The notes beneath the pieces were generated by a model, which saw only the letters and a list, made by a program, of their open reading frames with translations, was not told where the DNA came from and made no database searches. From positions 1-35,423 of the forward strand of contig JADFXO010000002.1 in assembly GCA_015233485.1 (NCBI GenBank): 35,423 bases of DNA. Direction: 5' to 3'. Of this stretch, positions 7,828 through 17,397 are shown piece by piece. Position numbers and translations under genes: made by a program. Source of the DNA: Nitrospirota bacterium (GTDB lineage Bacteria > Nitrospirota > Thermodesulfovibrionia > Thermodesulfovibrionales > Magnetobacteriaceae). Position 1 is the first letter of the stretch. The number at the start of each line of letters is the position of its first letter.

Positions 7828-10186
7828 CGTTCGTGGCATCCCTAAGGATTGGTCACCACTTCCCATAGGCGATAAGGGGCTGATAGTCTATGGTCCGAAC
7901 GGAGTTGGAAAAAGTTCGATCATTGACGCTATAGAGTTCGCATTGACTGGTCAATCTACACTCTTTGCAAAAGATGCCCAAGGATATAGCTGGGTCAACG
8001 CATCACCCCATGTTCAACATGGTCAGCCGACGATTGCCCTTTCACTGAACGACGGCGGTACAGTCCGTGACATCAAGGCAGGTAACGCGATTCCGCCATG
8101 GTTCAGTCAACAGGCGCGAGACTGGATTGACATAGCCAAGAAATCGAAATTTGTCCTGCGGCGTCATATGCTGTTACGTTTTATTAGCGAACAGCCAAAA
8201 CCTCGCTATGATCTTCTTGAACCGTTTTTCAACATGGAGTCGTTCACCAAGATAGAGGACGCTTTGCAGAAGCAAGAGACGGAAGACACCAATAGGAAAA
8301 GCGAGATTGATGCGAAGATAAAGACACTTGAAACGCAATTACGATCGCTTTTTGCGGCGCAGCCGAACGCTAACTTGTCAGAAGCAGCACTGTATGCTTT
8401 GTTGAATTCGACGCTCGACAAGCTGGGTTTAACCCGTTGCGTTGATTCTGCGCTGTTGACCGCACGCAAGGCCGAGATTGTCCGGCAACTTGGAGGGAAA
8501 GAGAAGACCGAGCGTATCGGCACATTGCAATCTCTGAAAACCTCCGCTCAAAAATTGGGATCACCAAGCGCGCTCGCACCTTTGCTTGATAACTTCCTTT
8601 CTGCATTGGTAGCTTACGAAAAAGAGGTGTCTCATCGAACCCAAGAGGTAATGACCGATTTTCTGATGCGGGGCCACGACATTATCGCTGCCACAAACTT
8701 AGAGGCCTGTCCGTTATGTGAAGAGACCATTAAGGATCGCGGCGTGCTCTTGCAGCGTCTCAATGAGCGGATCGCTGCCGATAAGCGGATTACTTCAGCG
8801 AAAGAGCAGATTGTAAGCGCAAAAAATCCATTTGTTTTAGCGCTGCGAGAACTTCAAGGCGCACTCAATGGCTTCATTACCCAATGGAAGGCAACGGTTG
8901 GAAACACTCTTGTAGTTGCCTATCCCGCCGCCCTCGATTTATTGACCAAACTTTTAGATAACGTGGATGATGAAGCTGTGACATATGAACAGCTTGCTCA
9001 TTATCCCGCCCTTGTTGGCGTGGTGGTGCTTGACCATGCAGCTGTCCTGAAAATCATCGAAGATCTAATGATCTCGGAAGGAGCAGGGGAAAAGTACACC
9101 CTGTTGAGCAAGGCCGACAGCATGATCGACGCCTTGTTGAAGGAGTGGGAGCAGCACAAACGATTTTCGGCTTCCAGCAAAGTTATATATCGACACATCA
9201 CAATCCTTAAACGCCTTCATGCCTACGCCGTTGAGTCCCGGAAAGAAACAATTCAAACGATTGTGGATTGCGTTTCTGCCATCGCAAACAAGTTTTATGA
9301 TATGATCCACCCCAACGAGGCAATTTCCACGTCGAAACTTGCCGTCCGGCAAGCTGCATCCGCATCAGTTGAGATTAAGGCTAGTTTTTATGGAGAAGAA
9401 TCTCATCCTATGCGTTATTTTAGCGAGTCGCATTTGGATACGCTTGGCCTTTGCTATTTTCTGGCGTTATGCAAACACCACACGGACACCACGCCCAGTT
9501 TCCGCCTTCTGATTCTTGATGACGTAATGCACTCCGTTGACGCACAGCATCGCAATCGAATAGCTGAGATTTTAAGTGACCACTTTAGCGATTTTCAAAT
9601 AATCATCACAACACACGATAAGCCATTTTATGACAAGTTGCACCAAAAGCTGGGCAGCAGTTGTTATGCCTATAAGACCATATCCGACTGGAATATCGAA
9701 CAAGGCCCAATACTTGGCGACCAAACAACCAATCTTGAAAATATCACCAACGTGGCGCTCCGAAACATTATGAGCCGCGAAAACTTAGCTGGGGCCGGAG
9801 GGATTTGCTTCGAATGGCTGTTGAAGGAATTGACCGAAGGCCTCAATATTGCCATACCAGCGCGCTTTAAGGGTAAGCACACACTTGGCACACTCTGGCC
9901 GCCGACTTCCAAGAAGATGAAAGACCATAAGGGTTTCTCAGCGGTACATCCCACGTTGGCGAGTGAGCTTGATGCAAATATCTGGGTTCGCAGCGAATGT
10001 GGCTGTCATGACAACGACACTGCCAGCGCAGCGGATTTGAAAGAGGTTCAGGAATTTGCCCGACTGCTGGCCGACCTTTATGCAGCTACTTGGTGCGGCG
10101 GATGCCGCCGTTTTATTACCAAACAGGCCGACGGCGGCTGGCGTTGTGTTTGTGCGAAGCTGAACTATCCAATGAAAATCATTTAA
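7799..10186 (+). CDS. AAA / Rad50-SMC-like ATPase with CxxC hook and C-terminal zinc-ribbon-like cysteines
   Basis: Walker A GPNGVGKSS, coiled coil, CPLC hook, Walker B LLILDDVMHSVDAQHRNR, H-loop IITTHDK, terminal WCGGC...WRCVC. Confidence 0.88.
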   Translation: MKLTALKASSVRGIPKDWSPLPIGDKGLIVYGPNGVGKSSIIDAIEFALTGQSTLFAKDAQGYSWVNASPHVQHGQPTIALSLNDGGTVRDIKAGNAIPPWFSQQARDWIDIAKKSKFVLRRHMLLRFISEQPKPRYDLLEPFFNMESFTKIEDALQKQETEDTNRKSEIDAKIKTLETQLRSLFAAQPNANLSEAALYALLNSTLDKLGLTRCVDSALLTARKAEIVRQLGGKEKTERIGTLQSLKTSAQKLGSPSALAPLLDNFLSALVAYEKEVSHRTQEVMTDFLMRGHDIIAATNLEACPLCEETIKDRGVLLQRLNERIAADKRITSAKEQIVSAKNPFVLALRELQGALNGFITQWKATVGNTLVVAYPAALDLLTKLLDNVDDEAVTYEQLAHYPALVGVVVLDHAAVLKIIEDLMISEGAGEKYTLLSKADSMIDALLKEWEQHKRFSASSKVIYRHITILKRLHAYAVESRKETIQTIVDCVSAIANKFYDMIHPNEAISTSKLAVRQAASASVEIKASFYGEESHPMRYFSESHLDTLGLCYFLALCKHHTDTTPSFRLLILDDVMHSVDAQHRNRIAEILSDHFSDFQIIITTHDKPFYDKLHQKLGSSCYAYKTISDWNIEQGPILGDQTTNLENITNVALRNIMSRENLAGAGGICFEWLLKELTEGLNIAIPARFKGKHTLGTLWPPTSKKMKDHKGFSAVHPTLASELDANIWVRSECGCHDNDTASAADLKEVQEFARLLADLYAATWCGGCRRFITKQADGGWRCVCAKLNYPMKII

Positions 10187-10194
10187 CAGTCGAA

Positions 10195-10230
10195 TGGAAG
10201 TAAACCTCTTATAACCGGGTTGCAAAAACT
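10195..10230 (+). repeat. Dispersed repeat copy A
   Basis: tggaagtaaacctcttataaccgggttgcaaaaact. Confidence 0.65.
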
Positions 10231-10252
10231 CCAGGGGTGTCAAATCTTGACA

Positions 10253-10274
10253 TGTGACATATAGCTGTGTCACA
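10253..10274. repeat. Inverted repeat TGTGACA-N8-TGTCACA
   Basis: 7-bp perfect arms within tgtgacatatagctgtgtcaca. Confidence 0.4.
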
Positions 10275-10322
10275 AACTAAGAATGGTAAGGACTGCCGGA
10301 CAATAGCGAACCTGCCCTCCCC

Positions 10323-10377
10323 CTTTTTTTCCAGTACATGGAAGTAAGTCTCTTAAAAAAACCGGGTTGCAAAAACC
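10323..10377 (+). repeat. Dispersed repeat copy B
   Basis: ctttttttccagtacatggaagtaagtctcttaaaaaaaccgggttgcaaaaacc; similarity with copy C extends upstream. Confidence 0.7.
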
Positions 10378-10438
10378 AATTATGGAAATCGCGAATTTAA
10401 GAAGACCTTTACCTCCCAAAGTAACACCATTCAGTGCA

Positions 10439-11289
10439 TTATCTATTCTTCCCCAAAAATCCCCTCAATTCATCCACCAAGCCGGTTTTCTTGATAAGAT
10501 TCTTGAATTCTTCCAGTTCATCTACAGTAGGCATAATACGTACCATGTTCATCAACTCAAGTCCGGCTGAACCGTATTTGAGTTCAAGCATTCCTTCTAT
10601 GCCTTCAAATAACCCTTCCCGTTTACCCTCAAGTAAGCCTTCCTGTTTACCTTCAACCACCCCTTCCTTAAAAATATCACTTTCTCTCAAATCAATTGTT
10701 ATAGGCATCTTACTTACCTCCATTTTAACTTTAGGATATAATTTCCTCAAATCAGAAAGATATAACAGTTTTCTGATATAACCTTCTCTTTCCTTTAGTG
10801 GCAGTACGGACAGTTTATCAAGGATTTTTCTTATGGTTGCATCCTCATCCCCTGTTTTACACAGTATTGCCAACACAATATCTTCAGGGGAATCACTTTC
10901 AAAAAGTTGACTGCAATCAATTCTCTTATATCAATCAATTTATATGAGTATTTAACTCCGTCACCTTACATATGACTTTCCATATTCATAAGTTCATTAC
11001 CAACATAAAGTACAATCTGTACAGGTAATTTGTTATGTTGATTAAAAATAAATCCAGCATATAGAAACATCCGACCCATCATATTATTCTCATTCGTTGA
11101 TTGAATTTCTACATGGACTAACTTTCCATCAGTTACTTCAAGCACCAAGTCCGCCTCTCTTAGTTGAATATCTGGAAACTGGACATCACCAAGACACCTG
11201 CCGATTTCATATCCGGTAATGAGTTTTAAGAATACTTTAGGTATATCTTTCAATATGTCTTTTAGCGTAACATCATATTTTTGACGCAT
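10439..11289 (-). pseudogene. Rpn-family (PD-(D/E)XK nuclease family transposase / recombination-promoting nuclease) gene, disrupted
   Basis: N-terminal part (10966-11289) has DVTLKDILKDIPKVFLKLITG..READLVLEVTDGKLVHVEIQSTNE. C-terminal part (10439-10876) has EGVVEGKQEGLLEGKREGLFEG repeats. They are separated by a stop after MESHM and a frameshift; the interval still reads GDGVKYSYKLIDIREL and DCSQLFESDSPEDIVLAILCK. Confidence 0.85.
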
Positions 11290-11703
11290 ATTCCCTCGTT
11301 TTTTCTAAGGTTTCTATAATTAACAAAGCCTCTCTGCCAACGAAAAAGCACCCATGACGTATTTTACCATAATTAGTGAGGTAAGATCGAATAGACCCTC
11401 AACAATATTGCGGCATTGAGCATGGTTTAATCCCTTGGATTAAACAAGTCTAATGACAATATCGGGGTTCGTTTTGTCTTGCCGGAGATATTGTCGGCAG
11501 TTGCCGGTAATTTGAGAGTGTTTGACAAAGGGTAAGGACTTTGGTAATATAGAGAAGGTGGATTTGATTATCAATATCAGGCATGGGAAACTTATAGACT
11601 GTAAAACGCCGCACGGAGTCACCGGCGGCAATTAATAATATAGTTGCATGGCGTAAAAATAAGACTGGTGTTGCGCTATGTGTGTGAGCGTGGGAGGTTT
11701 ACA

Positions 11704-12225
11704 ATGGCAAATCGTCTTTTTTTTCTGGTTGTATCGTGCGTGGTATTTTTATGCGTTTTCACACTTGCTTCAAAAGCCTGGACAGAGACTGGCAGGGCAA
11801 ATGTGGCAAAAGAGGGCACTGTCTCCGCCGATCGTCCGATTGTGGACTGCAACGTGCAACAAAAAAAGGCCAAAAACGGTGATTCCATCCCGCCTGAGTT
11901 GGCTAAACGGCTAATTCAATGTCTATGGGAAAAGCCCGCTGCCCCCGGCATGGATGGAGCGGAAACCGTGGACATAGACAGCATGGACATCGGCAAGTCG
12001 CGTAAATGGGTCTATCGGCAGGACATGGGACAAGGCATTGCCGACCTTGACACCCGCGTATGGCCTATTGATGTAAAGTGGACATGGAAGACATATTATC
12101 GCACACAAATCTATGTCAAGGTTAACGAAGACATCTTCAACTGTTATGTGGACGCCTTCAGCAAATGGAGTTGCGGATTGGGTCAGAATGTAAAAAAAAT
12201 ATCCACTCAATATATACCGAGGTGA
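11704..12225 (+). CDS. Secreted hypothetical protein
   Basis: RBS GGGAGG upstream of ATG 11704; N-terminal signal MANRLFFLVVSCVVFLCVFTLASKAWTE. Confidence 0.65.
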   Translation: MANRLFFLVVSCVVFLCVFTLASKAWTETGRANVAKEGTVSADRPIVDCNVQQKKAKNGDSIPPELAKRLIQCLWEKPAAPGMDGAETVDIDSMDIGKSRKWVYRQDMGQGIADLDTRVWPIDVKWTWKTYYRTQIYVKVNEDIFNCYVDAFSKWSCGLGQNVKKISTQYIPR

Positions 12226-12315
12226 AGTAGCGATAAGGAAGATGGCGATGTTTCATCTGTTTACAAGACAGTGCTAAAAACGGATAGACTTCGGTATCTT
12301 TTTCTCTGCGTCGAC

Positions 12316-12345
12316 AAAAGGGGGTAAATTTGTTTTCCCCCTTTT
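12316..12345. terminator. Hairpin AAAAGGGGG-N12-CCCCCTTTT
   Basis: 9-bp perfect inverted repeat ending in a T tract; overlaps the upstream edge of repeat copy C. Confidence 0.45.
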
Positions 12346-12386
12346 CCCAGCACATGGAAGTAAGCCTCTTAAAAGCAGGTTGCAAC
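12337..12386 (+). repeat. Dispersed repeat copy C
   Basis: cccccttttcccagcacatggaagtaagcctcttaaaagcaggttgcaac. Confidence 0.7.
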
Positions 12387-12508
12387 ACAGCATCGGACAG
12401 TATTGGGACACATCCTAATTATTGACCGTGGGTACATGGCACACTATACAAAAAGAATTCTTCTATCTAATTTTCGGTTAAAATACCCATTTGTCGGCAA
12501 CTTACGCA

Positions 12509-13156
12509 TCACAACCCACCCTTGATTCCTTGCCGCTTTATCATGTGAAAGTGCGCCCAGAGCAGGGCTGCCATTGTTACCGGAAGCCACAGGACGTGAA
12601 AGCTGTAGAACCTTATCAGCGTATCACCACCGACATCCATGCCGCCGCGTATGAGGTACATCAGGTGTCTGCCCATCATGGGTATTGTAGAGGCCATAGA
12701 TGTACCTACCGTGGTCGCCCAGTAGCTCTTTTGGTCCCACGGCAGGAGGTATCCGGTAAATCCTGACGCGAATACCGACACCAACGTCAGACACCCCACC
12801 ATCCAGTTCAACTCCTTCGGCGCCCTGTATGCCCTTGATATGAACACCCTAAGGGTATGGCATAGGATGAACACAATCAACAGCGTGGCAGACCACTTGT
12901 GAACACCGCGAATAAGCCACCCGAGATGGACGACCCTCTGGATTTTTAAGACGCTTTCATAGGCCTCCATCTCCGAGGGAACATAGTACAGGGAAAGCAT
13001 TGAACCGGTTATAAATAAAATCAGGTAAGACGTAAACGCGGCGCCTCCAAGGCAGTAGAAGTAACTAAGGCCGGGGGGCAGGCGTCTCCGCAGAAACCCC
13101 TTATGCGGCGCCTTAATCCTGAACTTTTTGTCCAACCAGTCAAATGTCTTGCCCAT
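12509..13156 (-). CDS. Cytochrome b6-type subunit of a bc/b6f-like complex
   Basis: VHLGWLIRGVHKWSATLLIVFILCHTLRVF, GFTGYLLPWDQKSYWATTVGTS and FHVLWLPVTMAALLWAHFHMIKRQG are b6-type heme-ligand regions. Confidence 0.93.
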   Translation of the reverse strand: MGKTFDWLDKKFRIKAPHKGFLRRRLPPGLSYFYCLGGAAFTSYLILFITGSMLSLYYVPSEMEAYESVLKIQRVVHLGWLIRGVHKWSATLLIVFILCHTLRVFISRAYRAPKELNWMVGCLTLVSVFASGFTGYLLPWDQKSYWATTVGTSMASTIPMMGRHLMYLIRGGMDVGGDTLIRFYSFHVLWLPVTMAALLWAHFHMIKRQGIKGGL

Positions 13157-13620
13157 TACGCCGCCGCCGTTGCCGGTAACATAATGCCTATGTATACCCT
13201 GCCGTTTTCTATCTTCAGAGGCAGCCTTGTCAGAGGCGCGGGAGGCGGCCCTGATATGACCTTTCCACTGACATCGTATTTCCCCCCGTGGCAGGGGCAG
13301 ATAAACTCGTTTTTGAGCCTGTTATAGTTTACCAGACACCCAAGATGGGTACACACAGGGGAAAGGGCATAGACACCCCGCTCGTCATTGACTATGAATA
13401 CGCTGTGCGCCATTTCGTTTCCTTTTAGCTTATAACGGTATTCGGCGCGCTTGACGCCCTTTTTGGGCAGTGCATCTTCGTCCATACAATCACAATACAC
13501 CATCGCCCTCGCCCTTAGTCCGGCCGGATACATAAAATACGCGGCCACCGCCATAACACCCGTAACAATTGCCGTGACAATCGCCTTGGCAGTTCCGGTA
13601 AGAAAGTTTCTCCTTGTCAT
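13156..13620 (-). CDS. Rieske 2Fe-2S protein
   Basis: CTHLGC...CPCHGGKYDVSGKVISGPPPAPL; N-terminal TRRNFLTGTAKA Tat/TM-like anchor. Confidence 0.93.
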   Translation of the reverse strand: MTRRNFLTGTAKAIVTAIVTGVMAVAAYFMYPAGLRARAMVYCDCMDEDALPKKGVKRAEYRYKLKGNEMAHSVFIVNDERGVYALSPVCTHLGCLVNYNRLKNEFICPCHGGKYDVSGKVISGPPPAPLTRLPLKIENGRVYIGIMLPATAAA

Positions 13621-13652
13621 CAACAGTTCCGGGCGGCCATAGCGCGGCGGGG

Positions 13653-13937
13653 TTACCGCTGCTTGTTTATCAGCTCTCTGAGTTCTTTGCCCATCTTGAA
13701 ATGGAGTACCTTTTTCGCGGGGACATCGACAATCTCCCCTGTCTTGGGATTTCGCGCCTTGCGCGGGCTTCTCTGAGTCAACCTGAAGTTTCCAAAACCC
13801 CTGACTTCAATCTTCTCGCCCCTGTTTAAGGCGTCTACGATGCTTTGGAAAAATGCCTCTACAATTATCTCTGTTTGCACGCGCGTCAGCCCAGGCGTCC
13901 TTTGCGTTACGAGTTCAATCAATTCTGATCTGGTCAT
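13653..13937 (-). CDS. HU/IHF family DNA-binding protein
   Basis: GEKIEVRGFGNFRLTQRSPRKARNPKTGEIVDVPAKKVLHFKMGKELRE. Confidence 0.93.
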   Translation of the reverse strand: MTRSELIELVTQRTPGLTRVQTEIIVEAFFQSIVDALNRGEKIEVRGFGNFRLTQRSPRKARNPKTGEIVDVPAKKVLHFKMGKELRELINKQR

Positions 13938-13946
13938 GCGCCCCCC

Positions 13947-14798
13947 TCAGTTCATCATTAAGTAGTTAAATTTATATAAAGGAAATACCTTCACAAAAAT
14001 ATCGCTCACAAGTTTATTTGACAACAGATCTGTAACTGAAAAATCATCCTTCTTTGTGACTACGTTAGGTTCGCCCTTTATGCCGGCAAGGGCTGCCGTC
14101 TCGTAGATTGCGTCTTGCAGGGTACCGAGCTTGTCCACAAGGCCGGCCTTAAGTGCCTGGCGGCCAGTGAATATCCTTCCATCGGCCAGGGCCTCCGCCT
14201 TCTCTATGGGCATCTTTCTGCCGCTTGCAACGGCCTCAACGAACTGACTGTGTATGTCGTTGAGCAAACCCTGAAACATTGCCCTCTCATCTGCCCCAAG
14301 CCCGTGGTATAGTGAGCCCATATCCTTGTATTTGGCACTTTTTACCACTTCCCTTGCTATGCCTATCTTATCCATCAGGGAGCTTATATTGACAGTTTCC
14401 ATATATGCCCCTATCGAGCCGGTAACAGTGGCGGCGTTGGCCATTATCTTTGTAGCGGGCGCGCTGATATAATATCCACCGGATGCGGCCACAGAGCCCA
14501 TTGATACTACCACCTTCTTATTAGCGCTTGTCTTTTTCACCTCTTCATATATCTCCTGTGAGGGCACTACCGCCCCTCCGGGGCTGTCAACGCTCAAGAC
14601 TATTGCCTTTATCGAGGGGTCTTCCCTGTATTTCTTCAACTCTTTTACCGTCTCTTTTGAGGACAGTATTATCCCCTCTACTTTTATCAGCGCTATTTTC
14701 TCACCGAGAGGGATGCGTTTTCCAATCATTGTCAGCACGAGACTTACAATCGCGAGCAGGACAAACAGGCCTATAAAAAAGAAGACTATCTTTTTCAT
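13947..14798 (-). CDS. sppA: Signal peptide peptidase SppA, short 36K type
   Basis: SVDSPGGAVVPSQEIYEEVKK, GSVAASGGYYISAPATKIMANAATVTGSIG, DGRIFTGRQALKAGLVDKLG. Confidence 0.94.
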   Translation of the reverse strand: MKKIVFFFIGLFVLLAIVSLVLTMIGKRIPLGEKIALIKVEGIILSSKETVKELKKYREDPSIKAIVLSVDSPGGAVVPSQEIYEEVKKTSANKKVVVSMGSVAASGGYYISAPATKIMANAATVTGSIGAYMETVNISSLMDKIGIAREVVKSAKYKDMGSLYHGLGADERAMFQGLLNDIHSQFVEAVASGRKMPIEKAEALADGRIFTGRQALKAGLVDKLGTLQDAIYETAALAGIKGEPNVVTKKDDFSVTDLLSNKLVSDIFVKVFPLYKFNYLMMN

Positions 14799-16417
14799 TA
14801 CTCGTCTTTCGTCTCTTCGTTTGTTATCTGCGGCGGCTCATCACGGCGCCTGGAATCAACAGAGACAACCATGCTCAGTCCTATTTTCCGCTGTTCAAAG
14901 TCCAGCTTGATTATCCTTGCCTGTACAAGAGAGCCTTCCACGTAGTCCTCATCAGAGTCCTTGATTATCTCTGAGGCATAGACCAGCCCTTCCACGCTGT
15001 CCTCTATCTCTACAAACAGGCCGTATTCGCTTACTCTGAGCACTTTGCAGCTGACGTCGCTGCCTATTTTAAATCTCTGCGGTATCTCGTTTACCCATGG
15101 ATCGGGCTTCAACTGCTTTACTCCAAGGAGCATTCGCTTTTTTTCAGGCTCAAGGCTCAACACGACGGCCTCCACCTTTTGTCGTAGTTTAAACACCTCA
15201 GACGGGTGCTTTATGTGCTTTGTCCAGAATATATCGGATATGTGAATCAGGGCGTCTATCCCCTCCGGCATCCCGACGAACACGCCAAAATCTGTTATCG
15301 TCCTGACTTTGCCCGTTACCTTTTGCCCTACCGCGTAGCGCTCGGCTACGAGTTCCCACGGCTTGGGCTTGAGCTGTTTAATGCCAAGGGATATCCGCCG
15401 TTGATTATTCTCTATTTTCAGGACGGCTACGTCAACGGAATCGCCGATTTCCAGATACTTCGACGGATGCCCCGGCCGGGCTGACCAATCAAGCTCGGAC
15501 ACATGCACAAGCCCCTCCACACCCTCCTCCAGCTCGATAAACGCGCCGTAGTCGGTTATGCCGACTACCTTGCCAGTGACCATACTTCCCTCTGTGTACC
15601 TGGTCTCTATATCAAGCCACGGGTCAGACTTCTTCTGCTTGTAGCCAAGTGTGACCTTTTCCGAGTCATGGTCATATTTCAGCACAAGAACTTCCACCTC
15701 GTCCCCAATGTTGAAGTAATCAGTCGGGTGGTTTATCCTGCCCCAGGATATGTCTGAAATGTGCAAGAGGCCGTCTATTTCGCCCAAATCTATAAAGACT
15801 CCATAGTCGGTTACGTTTTTCACCGCGCCTTTTACTATCACGCCCTCTTTGATATTTGACAGGGTCTGGGTTTTTTTCTTTTTCTTTTCCTCTTCTATTA
15901 CCGCGCGCCTTGACACTATTACGTTATTCAATTTATTGTTCAGCTTTAGCACCTTGAAGCGGCACTGCTGCCCTACGACATCGTCGGCTGCCCTCAGCGG
16001 CCTGACATCGTAGTGAGAGCCGGGCAGAAACGCCTTTACTCCCGCGACATCGACAAAGAATCCTCCCTTTGTCCTTTCCACTATCTTACCGTCTATGATT
16101 GCGCCCTCATCAAAAGACTGCTGCAACATTTTTTGTGTCTTGAGTATCTTGGCCCTGCTTTTAGACAGCGTTATTGTCCCTTCCGAGTCCCTTATTGAGG
16201 ACACGAGAACCTCTATGTCGCTGCCTTCTTTCAGTTCGTCGAGCTCTTCCTGCGTAAAATCGTCAATCGGAATAAATCCCTCCGATTTATAGCCTATGTC
16301 AACGACAATGGCGTCCGCCTTTTTTGATATTACCTTGCCGGTCATTATCATACCGGCCTCGATGCTTCTAAATGTTCCTGCGTACAGTTGTTCCAGATCG
16401 CTATTTTGAACTTCCAT
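14798..16417 (-). CDS. rpsA: 30S ribosomal protein S1
   Basis: Repeated S1 domains, e.g. VTDYGVFIDLGEIDGLLHISDISWGRINHPTDYFNIGDEVEVLVLKYD. Confidence 0.96.
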   Translation of the reverse strand: MEVQNSDLEQLYAGTFRSIEAGMIMTGKVISKKADAIVVDIGYKSEGFIPIDDFTQEELDELKEGSDIEVLVSSIRDSEGTITLSKSRAKILKTQKMLQQSFDEGAIIDGKIVERTKGGFFVDVAGVKAFLPGSHYDVRPLRAADDVVGQQCRFKVLKLNNKLNNVIVSRRAVIEEEKKKKKTQTLSNIKEGVIVKGAVKNVTDYGVFIDLGEIDGLLHISDISWGRINHPTDYFNIGDEVEVLVLKYDHDSEKVTLGYKQKKSDPWLDIETRYTEGSMVTGKVVGITDYGAFIELEEGVEGLVHVSELDWSARPGHPSKYLEIGDSVDVAVLKIENNQRRISLGIKQLKPKPWELVAERYAVGQKVTGKVRTITDFGVFVGMPEGIDALIHISDIFWTKHIKHPSEVFKLRQKVEAVVLSLEPEKKRMLLGVKQLKPDPWVNEIPQRFKIGSDVSCKVLRVSEYGLFVEIEDSVEGLVYASEIIKDSDEDYVEGSLVQARIIKLDFEQRKIGLSMVVSVDSRRRDEPPQITNEETKDE

Positions 16418-17252
16418 TACCTGTCTTGCCCCCTATATGATTAATTCTTTCTATTATCTCCTGTATTATCCAATCGGGCGTTGACGCGCCCGCGGTTATT
16501 CCGACATGAGCGACCCCGTCAAACCAATGCTGCTGCAGCTCCGGAGCCGTCTCTATGTGATACGTACATACCCCCAGCGACACGCAATGGTTGGCCAATT
16601 GCGTGGTATTGGCACTGTTCTTACCGCCGGCTATTATCATTATATCCACATCACCTGACATCTCATTCGTCTCTTTCAATCTCAATGCCGTTGAGTTACA
16701 TATAGTATTATACACTTTAATCTCTTTTATTTTATCTACTATGTTTGAAAGAAGTCTCTTCAGGGCATCCACAGGCTGTGTTGTCTGCACTACCACGCCG
16801 ACGCGGGGTTTTAGCCCTTCAGGGGTCTCTCCATCTTTTACCACGTAAACATCTGCCCCCGCGTAGCTCATTATGGATTTCACCTCAGGGTGGTGCTTGT
16901 CGCCAAGCACAATCACCTGATAGCCTTCCTCTCTTAACAGTTTAGCATATTGCTGTGCCTTTTTTACAAATGGACATGTTGCATCTATTATTTCTATCCC
17001 CATCGCCTTTATTTTTTCATAGGTCTCTACGGGGATGCCGTGCGTCCTTATTATTATGGCCTTCATGTCCTCGGACGGCTCCTCCACATCCTCTATGCCC
17101 CGTTCCTTTAATTTCGCCACTACCTGGGGGTTGTGGATTATCGGGCCTAACGTATAAACGCCGTTCTTGCTGGAGGCCATGTCAAACGCCATGTTTACCG
17201 CCCTCTTTACGCCGAAACAAAACCCGGCCATTTTCGCCACCGTTATTGTCAT
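16401..17252 (-). CDS. ispH: 4-hydroxy-3-methylbut-2-enyl diphosphate reductase
   Basis: AGFCFGVKRAVNMA, YTLGPIIHNPQVV, DATCPFVKKAQ, TAGASTPDWIIQEI; start MTITVAK at 17252 preferred. Confidence 0.95.
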   Translation of the reverse strand: MTITVAKMAGFCFGVKRAVNMAFDMASSKNGVYTLGPIIHNPQVVAKLKERGIEDVEEPSEDMKAIIIRTHGIPVETYEKIKAMGIEIIDATCPFVKKAQQYAKLLREEGYQVIVLGDKHHPEVKSIMSYAGADVYVVKDGETPEGLKPRVGVVVQTTQPVDALKRLLSNIVDKIKEIKVYNTICNSTALRLKETNEMSGDVDIMIIAGGKNSANTTQLANHCVSLGVCTYHIETAPELQQHWFDGVAHVGITAGASTPDWIIQEIIERINHIGGKTGNGSSK

Positions 17253-17290
17253 ATAATAATATTTCGCCAATTAAATTCGTTAATAAAGAA

Positions 17291-17374
17291 CTGGATTCCT
17301 GCTTTCGCAGGAATGACAGAAATAAAAAAATGCCCCGTAAAAAGCCTGTCATTCCTGCTAAAGCAGGAATCCAG
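17291..17374. repeat. Paired inverted palindromic repeat (REP/MITE-like)
   Basis: ctggattcctgctttcgcaggaatgacag (17291-17319) and its inverse ctgtcattcctgctaaagcaggaatccag (17346-17374). Confidence 0.8.
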
Positions 17375-17397
17375 AAAACTATGCACCGAGTTTAATC

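Noticed and set aside
9670-10273. Minus-strand ORFs opposite the ATPase 3' end
   Set aside because: Antisense to the conserved Walker B/C-terminal region.
10367-10781. Plus-strand ORFs rich in Ser/Pro opposite the Rpn remnant
   Set aside because: Antisense translation of the EGK repeats; not an independent gene.
11535-11637. Short ORF reading LTKGKDFGNIEKVDLIINIRHGKLIDCKTPHGVTGGN
   Set aside because: About 35 codons, weak resemblance to small DUF2292-like proteins; too little to call.
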